Below are positions 9,744-19,094 of a DNA stretch of 64,000 nucleotides, in pieces (the first letter of the stretch is position 1; each line of letters starts with the position of its first letter). Source of the stretch: Alkalitalea saponilacus. Its GTDB lineage: Bacteria > Bacteroidota > Bacteroidia > Bacteroidales > Marinilabiliaceae. Location of the stretch: contig NZ_FUYV01000001.1 of NCBI RefSeq assembly GCF_900168165.1, forward strand, positions 310,001-374,000, in the 5' to 3' direction. Both the position numbers and the translations under genes were made by a program. The notes beneath the pieces are model-generated. The model saw nothing but the letters and a program-made list of their open reading frames with translations. It did not search any database and had not been told where the DNA came from.

Positions 9744-10958
9744 ATGGATAAATGTTCATTCTGCGGCAGAAGCCGTAAAGATACAAATTTACTGATCGCA
9801 GGTGTGTCAGGACACATCTGCGACAGTTGTGTTGAACAGGCCAAAGCCATTGTTGAAGAGGAGTTTAATAAAAATGATTCTTTTGACGTTAAAGGTATTG
9901 ATCTGTTAAAACCAAAGGAGATTAAAAAGTTTCTTGATCAATATGTCATTGGTCAGGATGAAGCGAAAAAGTATCTTTCGGTAGCTGTTTATAACCACTA
10001 TAAAAGGTTAATGCAGCCTTCCTCCTCAGATGAGGTGGAGATTGAAAAATCTAACATTGTGTTGGTTGGAGAAACAGGTACGGGAAAAACATTACTGGCA
10101 CGTACCATCGCCAGAATGTTGCATGTGCCCTTTACCATTGTAGATGCTACGGTGCTAACCGAAGCAGGTTACGTTGGAGAGGACATTGAGAGCATTCTTA
10201 CGCGACTTCTACAAGCTGCCGATTATAATGTTGAAGCCGCACAAAAGGGCATCGTGTTTATTGATGAGATAGATAAAATCGCAAGGAAAGGCGATAATCC
10301 ATCCATCACAAGGGATGTGTCCGGTGAAGGTGTTCAACAGGGATTGTTGAAACTGCTGGAAGGAGCAGTCGTTAATGTACCACCGCAAGGAGGGCGTAAG
10401 CATCCTGATCAGAAAATGATTCCGGTGGATACAAAAAATATTCTCTTTATTTGTGGGGGTGCATTTGATGGAATTCAACGGAAAATCGGGCAGAGACTTA
10501 ATACCCGGGTAGTTGGATACAAAGCTTCGGAAACCAGAGATGCCATCGATCCTGATAACTTGTTGCAGTACATCGCACCGCAGGATTTAAAAGCTTTTGG
10601 ACTGATTCCTGAAATCATAGGACGTTTGCCGATTCTTACTTATCTTAATCCTCTTGACAGGAGTACTCTACGCAAAATTCTGACAGAACCTAAAAACTCC
10701 ATAGTAAAGCAGTATGTCAAATTGTTCGAAATGGATAAAATAGAGCTCCATTTTCAGGACGAGGCGCTGGATTATGTTGTGGATAAGGCCGTGGAGTTCA
10801 AGCTCGGTGCCAGAGGATTGCGTTCTATTTGTGAAACCATTATGATGGATTATATGTTTGAAAGTCCCGGGAAAAAAACGGGAAAGTTGGAAATCACCAT
10901 TGAGTTTGCACGCGAAAAAATTGAAAAAGCCAACATCGCTCTTCTTAAAGCGGGTTGA
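9744..10958 (+). CDS. clpX: ATP-dependent Clp protease ATP-binding subunit ClpX
   Basis: 404 residues. ClpX is the AAA+ unfoldase that recognises substrates and threads them into ClpP. The N-terminal zinc-binding domain has Cys4, Cys7, Cys26 and Cys29. Walker A GETGTGKT is at 109-116 and Walker B IVFIDEID at 170-177. Pore and sensor regions (GYVGED, GARGLRS) are present. A terminator follows the stop by about 25 bases and ends the tig-clpP-clpX cluster. Confidence 0.97.
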   Translation: MDKCSFCGRSRKDTNLLIAGVSGHICDSCVEQAKAIVEEEFNKNDSFDVKGIDLLKPKEIKKFLDQYVIGQDEAKKYLSVAVYNHYKRLMQPSSSDEVEIEKSNIVLVGETGTGKTLLARTIARMLHVPFTIVDATVLTEAGYVGEDIESILTRLLQAADYNVEAAQKGIVFIDEIDKIARKGDNPSITRDVSGEGVQQGLLKLLEGAVVNVPPQGGRKHPDQKMIPVDTKNILFICGGAFDGIQRKIGQRLNTRVVGYKASETRDAIDPDNLLQYIAPQDLKAFGLIPEIIGRLPILTYLNPLDRSTLRKILTEPKNSIVKQYVKLFEMDKIELHFQDEALDYVVDKAVEFKLGARGLRSICETIMMDYMFESPGKKTGKLEITIEFAREKIEKANIALLKAG

Positions 10959-10983
10959 TGAGATAAAATCGAATGAATTTTAT

Positions 10984-11014
10984 AAAAAAGGAATCGTAAG
11001 ATTCCTTTTTTTTT
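10984..11014 (+). terminator. Rho-independent terminator after clpX
   Basis: Stem AAAAAAGGAATC (10984-10995), loop GTAA, GATTCCTTTTTT (11000-11011), continuing as a T-run to 11014. Confidence 0.85.
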
Positions 11015-11050
11015 GTTTCATGCCTAAAGTACATCCTTAATAGCATGGTT

Positions 11051-11081
11051 TTTGTAAATTTTGAATTAAAATGTATCTTTC
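11051..11081 (+). promoter_or_regulatory. Possible promoter of the secreted EEP-family gene
   Basis: TTTG at 11051-11054, a 19-base spacer and TATCTTTC at 11074-11081, seven of eight positions of TAnnTTTG with ideal spacing, about 35 bases before the start codon. Confidence 0.5.
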
Positions 11082-11117
11082 CTGTATTCTAATAAATTCA
11101 CATAATTTGATTTTGTT

Positions 11118-11957
11118 ATGATATTTCGTTTCGTTTTTCTGTTTCTTATTTCATTTTCAATGCTTTTGGCAGAGGCGCAAGAGAACTTGCCCATTAACGT
11201 GTCGTCTTTTAATTTGCGGTATGATACCCGGCGTGATCGTGACAACGCGTGGCCAAATCGTCGCGATTTTGTGATGCAGTTGATCAGATATCATGAATTT
11301 GATATTATTGGAACCCAGGAATTGCTGTTTAACCAGATTGAAGACCTGACGGAGATGGAGGAGTTTGCCTATGTAGGAGGGGGACGAGATGATGGCTTTA
11401 CCGGGGGGGAGCATTCTACTATTTTTTTCAAAACCGACCGTTTTGGCTTGTTGGATTATGGTGATTTCTGGTTAAGTGAAACACCAGAGATCCCTTCAAG
11501 GGGTTGGGATGCAGCATTGAATAGGATTTGCACCTGGGTAAAGTTAAAGGATTTTACATCGGGAGATACTCTTTTTGTTTTTAATGCACATTATGATCAT
11601 CGGGGGGTTGAGGCTCGCCAAAGGTCATCAGAACTTGTGAGAACAAAAATAGAAGAGATTGCTGATGGTTATCCTGTTATTTTTACTACTGATTTAAACT
11701 CCACTCCCGGTACTGAACCATATAATGTCATCAACAGTTTTCTATATGATGCTTATGATATAACTGAGTTACCCCCATACGGCCCTGTAGGTACGTTTAA
11801 TGGTTTTGATTTAAATGCACCGTTGAATAACCGGATTGATTTTGTTTTTGTTTCCGGGCATTTCAGAGTTCATAAGTATGGAGCATTAACCGATTTTCTC
11901 AATGGACGATTTCCATCCGATCATTTACCGGTGGTTGTGCGTGTAACCTTGAGATGA
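11118..11957 (+). CDS. Secreted endonuclease/exonuclease/phosphatase family protein
   Basis: 279 residues with a signal peptide at about 1-20 (ends LLAEAQ). The metal-dependent EEP fold motifs are visible: SFNLRYD near the N-terminus, GTQE (metal-binding Glu) near residue 73, NAHYDH near 156, TTDLNSTPG near 195 and the C-terminal SDHLPV with the catalytic Asp-His. Bacteroidota proteins of this type are usually annotated as endonuclease/exonuclease/phosphatase; the substrate may be a nucleic acid, a phosphodiester or a sugar/inositol phosphate and cannot be decided from sequence. It is flanked by a clpX terminator and a 200-base gap, so it is likely a single-gene unit. Confidence 0.85.
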   Translation: MIFRFVFLFLISFSMLLAEAQENLPINVSSFNLRYDTRRDRDNAWPNRRDFVMQLIRYHEFDIIGTQELLFNQIEDLTEMEEFAYVGGGRDDGFTGGEHSTIFFKTDRFGLLDYGDFWLSETPEIPSRGWDAALNRICTWVKLKDFTSGDTLFVFNAHYDHRGVEARQRSSELVRTKIEEIADGYPVIFTTDLNSTPGTEPYNVINSFLYDAYDITELPPYGPVGTFNGFDLNAPLNNRIDFVFVSGHFRVHKYGALTDFLNGRFPSDHLPVVVRVTLR

Positions 11958-12154
11958 CTTAGGCTGTTAAAAGTATTATTGTTTTGAAGATAATTCCGAA
12001 AATTAGGGATATATAGATCAGTTTAGTGGATAGATTGAGTTAATGTTGACTGTATAAAGTGACTATAAGTTTGTTTTGACTAGTCTATCGATCAGATTTC
12101 TAATGTTCTGGTTATCTGTTTTAACAGTCAATTTCATAAAACACCTATATTTTG

Positions 12155-15100
12155 ATGTCGTGGCTGCGGTATATTATTCTTTCAGGGGTACTTCTGATTC
12201 TTCCGATAACTGTTTCTGGTCAGTATTTCGGGAAGAATAAACCTTTTTACCGCACCTTTGATTTCCAATTGATAGAAACCCCTCATTTCCAAATTTATCA
12301 CTATTTTGATGATGACTCTGTGGTAAATCAACTGGCTGCAATGACCGAAAGATGGTATCGGTTTCATCAGCAAATATTTCTGGATACTTTTTTAACCCGA
12401 AGTCCGATCATCTTTTATGATAATCATGCCGATTTTCAACAAACTACGGCCATCATGAGCCATATTGGAGTTGGAGTTGGAGGTGTTACTGAGGGGTTGA
12501 AGAACAGGGTTGTTATGCCCATGGGTTTTACATGGCAACAAACCAACCATGTTCTAGGTCATGAATTGGTTCATGCTTTTCAATTTAATAACTTAACCTC
12601 AGGAGCCGGTACTGGATTATCATCTATACAAAACATCCCATTGTGGATGATTGAAGGGATGGCTGAATATCTTTCGATTGGGAGTGTGGATGCACAAACG
12701 GCCATTTGGATGAGGGATGCACTGATGCGAAACAGCTTCCCAACATTAGAGCAAATGACAGCCTCTCATCGTTATTCGCCCTATCGGTTTGGGCAGGCTT
12801 TCTGGGCTTATGTCAGCTATAAATATGGAGAGCAATATATTCTTCGTCTGTTTCGCGCAACAGCCCGGCAAGGTTACCGTCAGGCATTGAGAGATGTTTT
12901 GTTTGTAACCCCGGAGGATTTTGCTGCAGACTGGGAACAAACTTTACGAAATCACTTGCTGGAGAATGTTAACGATAGCACTTATAATATCATTGGAAAT
13001 CGTCTTATAACCAGGCAAAATGCCGGACGATATAATTTAAGCCCTTCCGTTAGTTCAGATGGAAAATATATTGTTTTCTTATCGGAAAAGGATATTTATG
13101 GTCTGGATCTCTTTTTAGCAGATGCTACCACAGGGAAAATTATAAAGAAAGTATTCAGTTCAACGCGTCACAGTGAAATTGATGCACTCAATTTTCTGGA
13201 AACTGCCGGAAGCTGGTCCCCCGATAATCGTCACATTGCCTTTGTTGCCTATTCAAAAGGACGCTCGGTTCTGGTCATATATGATGTGGAACGATTAAGG
13301 GTAAAACGTGAAATTTCACCCGAATGCGTTTCAGCCATAAGTTACCCGGCCTGGTCTCCCGATGGCCGCAGTATTGTTTTTTCGGGACAAACCGGCCTGC
13401 AAAGTGACTTGTTTCTATTGGATTTAGAAAGCGGATCTTGTCGAAACCTCACCAACAATAACTGGGCAGCCATACAACCTGCCTGGTCGCCCGATGGGAA
13501 AACCATTTGGTTTTCCACCGACGAACCTTCCCGCTGGCAAACATCACGCACCGGAGGGTTTTATAATATTGCCGAATTGAATCCTGGGTCCGGTGAAGCG
13601 CTTGTGCATTTTACATTTGACGGTGCGAGGAATTTAAATCCAATTCCGGTTCCCGATGGCCGGCATGTGGTATTTCTTTCCAATCGCGATGGTCGGCGAA
13701 ATCTGTATGCCTTTGAAATTGAAACAGGATTTTTGCGACAAATAACTGATTATCCTACAGGGATAACAGGCATGACTGAACTTTCCCCTGCTATGGGGTT
13801 TGGAGGAAATACGTTATATTATAACCTTTTGTGGGGTGGCGAGTTTCAAATTATCAAAACCACTTTTGATAATTTATGGTCTCTTTCGAGACCCATCACT
13901 GACCGACAAAAGAATAATCATGCTGCTCGCCTAGTTCCCTATTCAGCAAATTTATCTCTTGTAGAGCAAAACTTGTTAGAGATGTCACCTGGTTTTGAGC
14001 CATCTGTAGAAGCTTCTCAATCGCGTTTAAGGCGACAATTTCAACTTGATTACATAGGGAACATGGGCGTAGGCGTTTCAACCGGAAGGTTTGGAACCGG
14101 GATGGCCGGAAGTGTGGAGGCTCTGTTCAGCGATATATTAGGGCGAAACTTACTTTATACTGCTGTAAGTATCAATGGAAGGATTCATGATTTTGGTGGT
14201 CAGCTGGCTTATATGAACCAAAGCCGGCGATTGCGTTTAGGTGGAAGTTTCTCCCATATTCCATACCGAACCGGTTATTATACCTATGAGAATGGTGATC
14301 CGGACATTAACGACCGGGGAGAGTTGGTTTTTTATAGCAGACGCATTTTTGAGGATAAGTTTGCCACATTTTCAAATTGGCCATTAAATCGATACCGTAG
14401 AATTGAAGCAGGTGTTGCCTATGCTTTTTACACATACCGAACCGAGCGTATTTCCACACCATCCTTTTACTATCCGGTTTATAGCGCTGCAGGTGAGCGC
14501 GTAGAATCACCGCCATCCTTTGGTGTTGGTACGTTTGATTTGGCTTTTGTTTCCGATAATTCCCGTTTTGGTATAACCTCTCCGGTTGATGGGCATCGCT
14601 TCAGAGTTCAGGCTGAACAATATTTTAACGATATGAATTACCGGGGTTTTCTATTCGATTATCGGAAATACTGGTTTGTTCGGCCCAATAGTTTTGCTCT
14701 CAGGGTATATCATTACGGGCGATATGGTCAGGATGCTGATGACAACAGGTTTTACAGATTGTTTTTAGGATATCCCTGGTTGATCAGGGGGTACAATACT
14801 TCTGCCAGTTATTCATCTGAAACGGTTGAGGGGCGTTCTATCTCTTTTAATCAGTTGGCTGGTTCTAGATTGTTGCTGGGGAATTTTGAGTGGAGACTTC
14901 CATTTAGCGGCCCCATGGACTTTGCTATGGTTCGTTCAGGGCTATTTGTCAGTGAAATGGCTCTTTTTATGGATGGCGGTATTAGTTGGGATGAAACAAG
15001 TGCTCCGGTTTTTTCGCTTACTTCCAACAGTGATGAAAACAGAATACCGGTAATGAGTACAGGTGTTACATTTCGATTTAATATTTTTGGAGTTATGGTG

Positions 15101-15184
15101 CTTGAAACCTATTACGCAATTCCTTTTTTTCAGCAACGTTTCCACAGAGGTGAAATTGGCTTTAACCTGATGCCGGGATTTTAA
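12155..15184 (+). CDS. Peptidase MA-like zinc domain, beta-propeller and C-terminal barrel fusion
   Basis: 1009 residues from the ATG at 12155; an in-frame TTG three bases earlier is less likely. Signal peptide at about 1-22. Residues about 35-270 resemble gluzincin (peptidase MA) domains: HELVH at 136-140 and a downstream WMIEGMAEY with the likely third ligand Glu167. Residues about 285-560 hold TolB/PD40-type propeller repeats, including PAWSPDGRS, PAWSPDGKT and PVPDGRHVVFLSNRDG. The last 330 residues are aromatic-rich strands ending in a BamA/surface-antigen-like barrel. The arrangement suggests a cell-surface or periplasm-facing enzyme anchored in the outer membrane; the substrate is unknown. 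A possible -7 element TAAGTTTG lies at 12066-12073, and a terminator follows. Confidence 0.75.
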   Translation: MSWLRYIILSGVLLILPITVSGQYFGKNKPFYRTFDFQLIETPHFQIYHYFDDDSVVNQLAAMTERWYRFHQQIFLDTFLTRSPIIFYDNHADFQQTTAIMSHIGVGVGGVTEGLKNRVVMPMGFTWQQTNHVLGHELVHAFQFNNLTSGAGTGLSSIQNIPLWMIEGMAEYLSIGSVDAQTAIWMRDALMRNSFPTLEQMTASHRYSPYRFGQAFWAYVSYKYGEQYILRLFRATARQGYRQALRDVLFVTPEDFAADWEQTLRNHLLENVNDSTYNIIGNRLITRQNAGRYNLSPSVSSDGKYIVFLSEKDIYGLDLFLADATTGKIIKKVFSSTRHSEIDALNFLETAGSWSPDNRHIAFVAYSKGRSVLVIYDVERLRVKREISPECVSAISYPAWSPDGRSIVFSGQTGLQSDLFLLDLESGSCRNLTNNNWAAIQPAWSPDGKTIWFSTDEPSRWQTSRTGGFYNIAELNPGSGEALVHFTFDGARNLNPIPVPDGRHVVFLSNRDGRRNLYAFEIETGFLRQITDYPTGITGMTELSPAMGFGGNTLYYNLLWGGEFQIIKTTFDNLWSLSRPITDRQKNNHAARLVPYSANLSLVEQNLLEMSPGFEPSVEASQSRLRRQFQLDYIGNMGVGVSTGRFGTGMAGSVEALFSDILGRNLLYTAVSINGRIHDFGGQLAYMNQSRRLRLGGSFSHIPYRTGYYTYENGDPDINDRGELVFYSRRIFEDKFATFSNWPLNRYRRIEAGVAYAFYTYRTERISTPSFYYPVYSAAGERVESPPSFGVGTFDLAFVSDNSRFGITSPVDGHRFRVQAEQYFNDMNYRGFLFDYRKYWFVRPNSFALRVYHYGRYGQDADDNRFYRLFLGYPWLIRGYNTSASYSSETVEGRSISFNQLAGSRLLLGNFEWRLPFSGPMDFAMVRSGLFVSEMALFMDGGISWDETSAPVFSLTSNSDENRIPVMSTGVTFRFNIFGVMVLETYYAIPFFQQRFHRGEIGFNLMPGF

Positions 15185-15202
15185 TCATAGCTCTATTTAA
15201 GA

Positions 15203-15228
15203 AAGCTGCTGTAAAGCAGCTTAATTTT
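15203..15228 (+). terminator. Terminator after the peptidase/propeller/barrel gene
   Basis: Stem AAGCTGCT (15203-15210), loop GTAA, AGCAGCTT (15215-15222), then AATTTTTG. Confidence 0.7.
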
Positions 15229-15655
15229 TGTCGTTACAGCCTCTCTTTTTCTATAACCATTCTGGTTTCCAGTCCGTATAATTGATATTACATTCAAGTT
15301 GATGGTTTAAAGACTCAATGTCTTTTCAAAATTGTGTGTGACCTAACGTAGGGGAATATATAGCCTTAAGACATCACACTCATTTTGCAAATTCTCTTTT
15401 TAAATTAAATAGTGCGAAAACCCGTTTGGGATAGCCATTATTTCTTTTTATCTTTAAAAGAGACGAATGAGGTTAAGAATTCGAAGAATTCTTAACCTCG
15501 ATATTTATTGATTGCATCAGGGGTGAAAAGTGAAATTGATCTTTTGAATATTGGTTTCAGAGATATGGTGGATGTGAAGTTGAGAATCCAATCTGAAGAA
15601 TTAGCTGTTTATCAGAATTGAAAATATCAGATTGAATAACTAAAAACTATCGCCT
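15229..15655. other. Intergenic region upstream of hppA with a strong hairpin
   Basis: About 430 bases without a credible gene. It contains a perfect 14-bp hairpin with a 3-base loop at 15469-15499 (GAGGTTAAGAATTC, GAA, GAATTCTTAACCTC). No T-run follows, so it is not a standard terminator; it may be a leader structure of hppA or a repeat element. No clear TAnnTTTG site was found. Confidence 0.5.
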
Positions 15656-17860
15656 ATGCTTACTTCAGTTTTTGTAATTGTTCCAATTGCATCGCTATTT
15701 GCGCTCTTTTTTGCCTGGTGGTTTTTCAGGCAAATGATGAAAAGTTCCGAGGGAACTGATGACATGAAACGGATTGCTGCCCATGTTCGAAAAGGAGCAT
15801 CGGCATACTTAAAGCAGCAATACAAAATTGTAATCATTGTGTTCCTTGTTATCACTGTAATTTTCTCAATACTGGCTTATGGTTTAGGCGTTCAAAATAA
15901 ATGGGTGCCTTTTGCCTTTATTACCGGAGGAGCCTTTTCAGGACTGGCCGGTTTTTTTGGCATGAAGGCAGCCACTTATGCATCGGCCAGGGTGGCTAAT
16001 GCTTGCCGTACTTCGCTGAATGGGGGACTAAAACTGGCATTTCGAAGCGGTGCTGTTATGGGCTTGGTGGTGGTTGGTTTGGTTTTATTGGACATCTCAG
16101 CCTGGTTCTTGGTTCTAAATCATTTTATTCCTGAAATGGATGGAGGGTATAAGTTGATGACCATCACCGCCATAATGCTTACATTTGGTATGGGAGCATC
16201 AACACAGGCATTGTTTGCCCGTGTTGGTGGAGGTATTTATACCAAAGCAGCAGATGTTGGGGCAGATTTGGTTGGGAAAGTTGAAGCAGGCATACCGGAA
16301 GATGATCCGCGTAATCCTGCCACCATTGCCGACAATGTTGGAGATAATGTAGGTGATGTTGCCGGGATGGGAGCCGATCTGTTTGAGTCTTTTGCCGCCT
16401 CTATATTAGCTACAGCTTTGCTGGGTGCTGCCGCCTATATTGATAATCAGGCCGTTCAGCTCAATGCGGTGTTGGCACCCATGTTGATTGCCGCAGTAGG
16501 AACACTTTTATCCATCGCTGGTGTTTTTATGGTTCGTACACGGGAAGGTGCCACTCAAAAAGATTTGCTAAAGTCACTTGGGTTTGGGGTTAATTTTAGC
16601 GCCTTTTTAATTGTAATTGCTTCTTTCTTTATTCTGAGGTTCTTGAATATGCCAAACTATGCAGGAGTTTGGGGATCCATAGTAACTGGTCTTTTGGCAG
16701 GTATCGCCATTGGACAGTCAACGGAGTATTTTACTGCATCTGCATATAAACCCACCAGGCGAATTGCAGAAGCCGGAGAGTCCGGACCTGCAACAGTTAT
16801 TATAAGTGGCATTGGAACCGGTCTTATATCAGCTGCTGTTCCTCTAATTATTATTGTGGTGGGCATCACGCTTGCTTTTTCGTTTGCAACTGGTTTCGAT
16901 TTTACCATGGCACAATTAAATAAGGGACTTTATGGTATTGGAATTGCTGCTGTGGGCATGCTCTCAACTCTTGGAATCACGCTGGCCACAGATGCATATG
17001 GCCCAATTGCTGATAATGCCGGAGGAAATGCAGAGATGTGTCATCTTGGTGATGAGGTTCGTAAGCGTACTGATGCTTTGGATTCTTTAGGAAATACAAC
17101 TGCAGCTACAGGAAAAGGCTTTGCCATTGGCAGTGCCGCTCTTACGGCACTTGCTCTTTTAGCATCATATTTTGAGGAGGTGCGTATGATGTTTGTAAAA
17201 TTCCTCGATATGCCATATGAATTGATCAATGGCGTGCCTGCTATTGACGCTGAGTTTCTTGATTTTGTTCAGCATTATCAAATACACCTGATGAACCCAA
17301 CTGTTATTGTAGGAATGTTTTTAGGTGTCATGTCGGTTTTCATTTTTAGCGGTATGACGATGAATGCAGTGGGACGGGCTGCTCAAAAAATGGTAGATGA
17401 GGTTCGCCGGCAGTTTAAAGCAAGCCCGGGAATTATGGAAGGTACGGAAGAGCCAGATTACGCTAGATGTGTTGAGATTTCAACTCGTGGTGCCCAAAGG
17501 GAAATGATATTACCATCTGTAATAGCATTATTTATTCCTGTTATTGTTGGAATCATTTTTGGGGTTCCTGGTATCGCAGGATTGTTGTTGGGAACAATAT
17601 CCAGTGGTTTTGCTTTGGCCATATTTATGGCGAATGCTGGTGGTGCGTGGGATAATGCCAAGAAGTACGTTGAGGAAGGAAATCATGGAGGTAAAGGATC
17701 AGATGTGCATAAAGCGACTGTTATTGGTGATACTGTTGGCGACCCGTTTAAGGACACCTCAGGGCCAAGTCTGAATATCCTTATAAAATTAATGGTTATG
17801 GCTTCAGTTGTAACAGTTGGTGTTGCAGTTTCTTATCCGATAATAAAGTGCTGGTTATAG
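15656..17860 (+). CDS. hppA: Membrane-bound ion-pumping pyrophosphatase, K+-dependent type
   Basis: 734 residues, about 16 membrane segments. The enzyme couples hydrolysis of pyrophosphate to export of Na+ and/or H+. The cytoplasmic Mg-PPi-binding motifs are complete: [18 protein letters not shown] near residue 200, [20 protein letters not shown] near 227-245, and [14 protein letters not shown] near 448. The segment [10 protein letters not shown] (479-488) has Ala483 and Gly486 where K+-independent enzymes carry Lys and Thr, so K+ dependence is predicted. Whether Na+ or H+ is pumped cannot be settled by eye; Bacteroidota enzymes are often Na+-pumping or dual. A Na+/H+ antiporter gene lies 1.2 kb downstream. 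Confidence 0.96.
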   Translation: MLTSVFVIVPIASLFALFFAWWFFRQMMKSSEGTDDMKRIAAHVRKGASAYLKQQYKIVIIVFLVITVIFSILAYGLGVQNKWVPFAFITGGAFSGLAGFFGMKAATYASARVANACRTSLNGGLKLAFRSGAVMGLVVVGLVLLDISAWFLVLNHFIPEMDGGYKLMTITAIMLTFGMGASTQALFARVGGGIYTKAADVGADLVGKVEAGIPEDDPRNPATIADNVGDNVGDVAGMGADLFESFAASILATALLGAAAYIDNQAVQLNAVLAPMLIAAVGTLLSIAGVFMVRTREGATQKDLLKSLGFGVNFSAFLIVIASFFILRFLNMPNYAGVWGSIVTGLLAGIAIGQSTEYFTASAYKPTRRIAEAGESGPATVIISGIGTGLISAAVPLIIIVVGITLAFSFATGFDFTMAQLNKGLYGIGIAAVGMLSTLGITLATDAYGPIADNAGGNAEMCHLGDEVRKRTDALDSLGNTTAATGKGFAIGSAALTALALLASYFEEVRMMFVKFLDMPYELINGVPAIDAEFLDFVQHYQIHLMNPTVIVGMFLGVMSVFIFSGMTMNAVGRAAQKMVDEVRRQFKASPGIMEGTEEPDYARCVEISTRGAQREMILPSVIALFIPVIVGIIFGVPGIAGLLLGTISSGFALAIFMANAGGAWDNAKKYVEEGNHGGKGSDVHKATVIGDTVGDPFKDTSGPSLNILIKLMVMASVVTVGVAVSYPIIKCWL

Positions 17861-17929
17861 AAATTTTATTTTAAGCCGGACTTTGTCACGGATTAAAATT
17901 TCTAAATCACATGGAGCACAAAGTACAGG

Positions 17930-17981
17930 CCGGGAGCAAAATGTTTAAATATGTAAGCATATTTAATATTTGTGCTTCCGG
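17930..17981 (+). other. Long imperfect hairpin between hppA and the PLP enzyme gene
   Basis: CCGGGAGCA at 17930-17938 pairs with TGCTTCCGG at 17973-17981 with one mismatch, and the AT-rich inner part (about AAATATG/CATATTT) continues the stem to a 4-base loop. It could end hppA transcription, but the T-run after it is broken. Confidence 0.4.
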
Positions 17982-18063
17982 TTATTTCTCCTTTAATTGT
18001 AGAGGCTTTTTTTTAGCTGAAATTGCGATTCCACCGGAGTGTGCAATCTCCATCTGAATTTCT

Positions 18064-18071
18064 TATATTTG
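18064..18071 (+). promoter_or_regulatory. Possible -7 promoter element of the PLP enzyme gene
   Basis: TATATTTG, a perfect TAnnTTTG match, 22 bases upstream of the ATG at 18094. No TTG at the right distance upstream was seen. Confidence 0.4.
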
Positions 18072-18093
18072 AGAAATTAGTCATGATTTAACT

Positions 18094-19053
18094 ATGATTC
18101 ATCCAACTTTTCAGGATATTTTAAATGCTCACGAAAGAATCAGACCATATGTTCGTCAAACGGTTGTAATTGAGAGTACTATTATAAATCGTTTGCTGCA
18201 TGGACGCCTTTTCTTTAAATGCGAGCACCAGCAAAAGGCTGGTGCGTTTAAATTTAGAGGAGCCACAAACGCTGTGTTTTGTTTGAGCCAGGAAGAGTCC
18301 TTACGTGGAGTAGCCACCCATTCATCCGGCAATCATGCAGCAGCATTGGCCTATGCTGCTGCAATGCGCGGGATAAAAGCCCACATTGTCATGCCCGAAA
18401 CGGCTCCTCTTGTTAAGGTGGAAAACGTAAAAGAGATGGGAGGTCATATCACTTTCTGTGAACCAACCCTGAAAGCACGTGAAGAGGTTCTGTCGAAAGT
18501 GGTGAAGGATACAGGAGCGGTTTTTATTCATCCGTATGATGATTTTAATGTGATTTGCGGACAGGGAACGGCCGCTCTGGACATGATTAAGGATACCGGT
18601 GAACTTGATTACGTTTTAACTCCTGTTGGAGGCGGTGGACTGTTAAGCGGTACGTCAATAGCTGTGAAAGGAATTTACCCTGCTTGTAAGGTTATTGGTA
18701 CTGAGCCGGAGAATGCCGATGATGCTTGTAGATCCTTTTACTCAGGCACTCTGGTTCGGCCTGTAAATCCGCAAACCATAGCCGATGGTTTGCTTACATC
18801 GTTAAGTGAACTGACATTTTCTATCATAAAACAGAATGTAGATGAAATATTTACAGTTTCTGAAATGTCTATTAAAGCCGCGATGGTGATGCTTCGAAAA
18901 CATGCTGGAATACTCGCAGAGCCCTCCTCTGCAGTTCCAATGGCAGCCATCATGGAGAACCGTGAATTTTTTGAAGGAAAACGTGTTGGTGTAATTATCT
19001 CAGGTGGAAATATTGACCCCGGGAAGTATGATTTTTGGGATGCTGATTATTAA
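18094..19053 (+). CDS. PLP-dependent threonine dehydratase / serine racemase family enzyme
   Basis: 319 residues, fold type II PLP enzyme without a C-terminal ACT domain, which separates it from biosynthetic IlvA. The PLP lysine is Lys53 in AGAFKFRGA, the phosphate/carboxylate loop SSGNHAAAL is at 77-85 and the tetraglycine loop GGGGLL at 179-184. The segment GTEPENADDA near 202-211 matches the divalent-metal site of serine racemase-like proteins. Likely reactions are deamination of threonine/serine or hydroxyaspartate, or serine racemisation; sequence alone does not choose. Promoter-like TATATTTG sits just upstream. nhaC follows after about 40 bases and may share the transcript. Confidence 0.88.
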   Translation: MIHPTFQDILNAHERIRPYVRQTVVIESTIINRLLHGRLFFKCEHQQKAGAFKFRGATNAVFCLSQEESLRGVATHSSGNHAAALAYAAAMRGIKAHIVMPETAPLVKVENVKEMGGHITFCEPTLKAREEVLSKVVKDTGAVFIHPYDDFNVICGQGTAALDMIKDTGELDYVLTPVGGGGLLSGTSIAVKGIYPACKVIGTEPENADDACRSFYSGTLVRPVNPQTIADGLLTSLSELTFSIIKQNVDEIFTVSEMSIKAAMVMLRKHAGILAEPSSAVPMAAIMENREFFEGKRVGVIISGGNIDPGKYDFWDADY

Positions 19054-19094
19054 TCTATATATTTAGTGAATATAATTATTCATCGCAATTGTCT

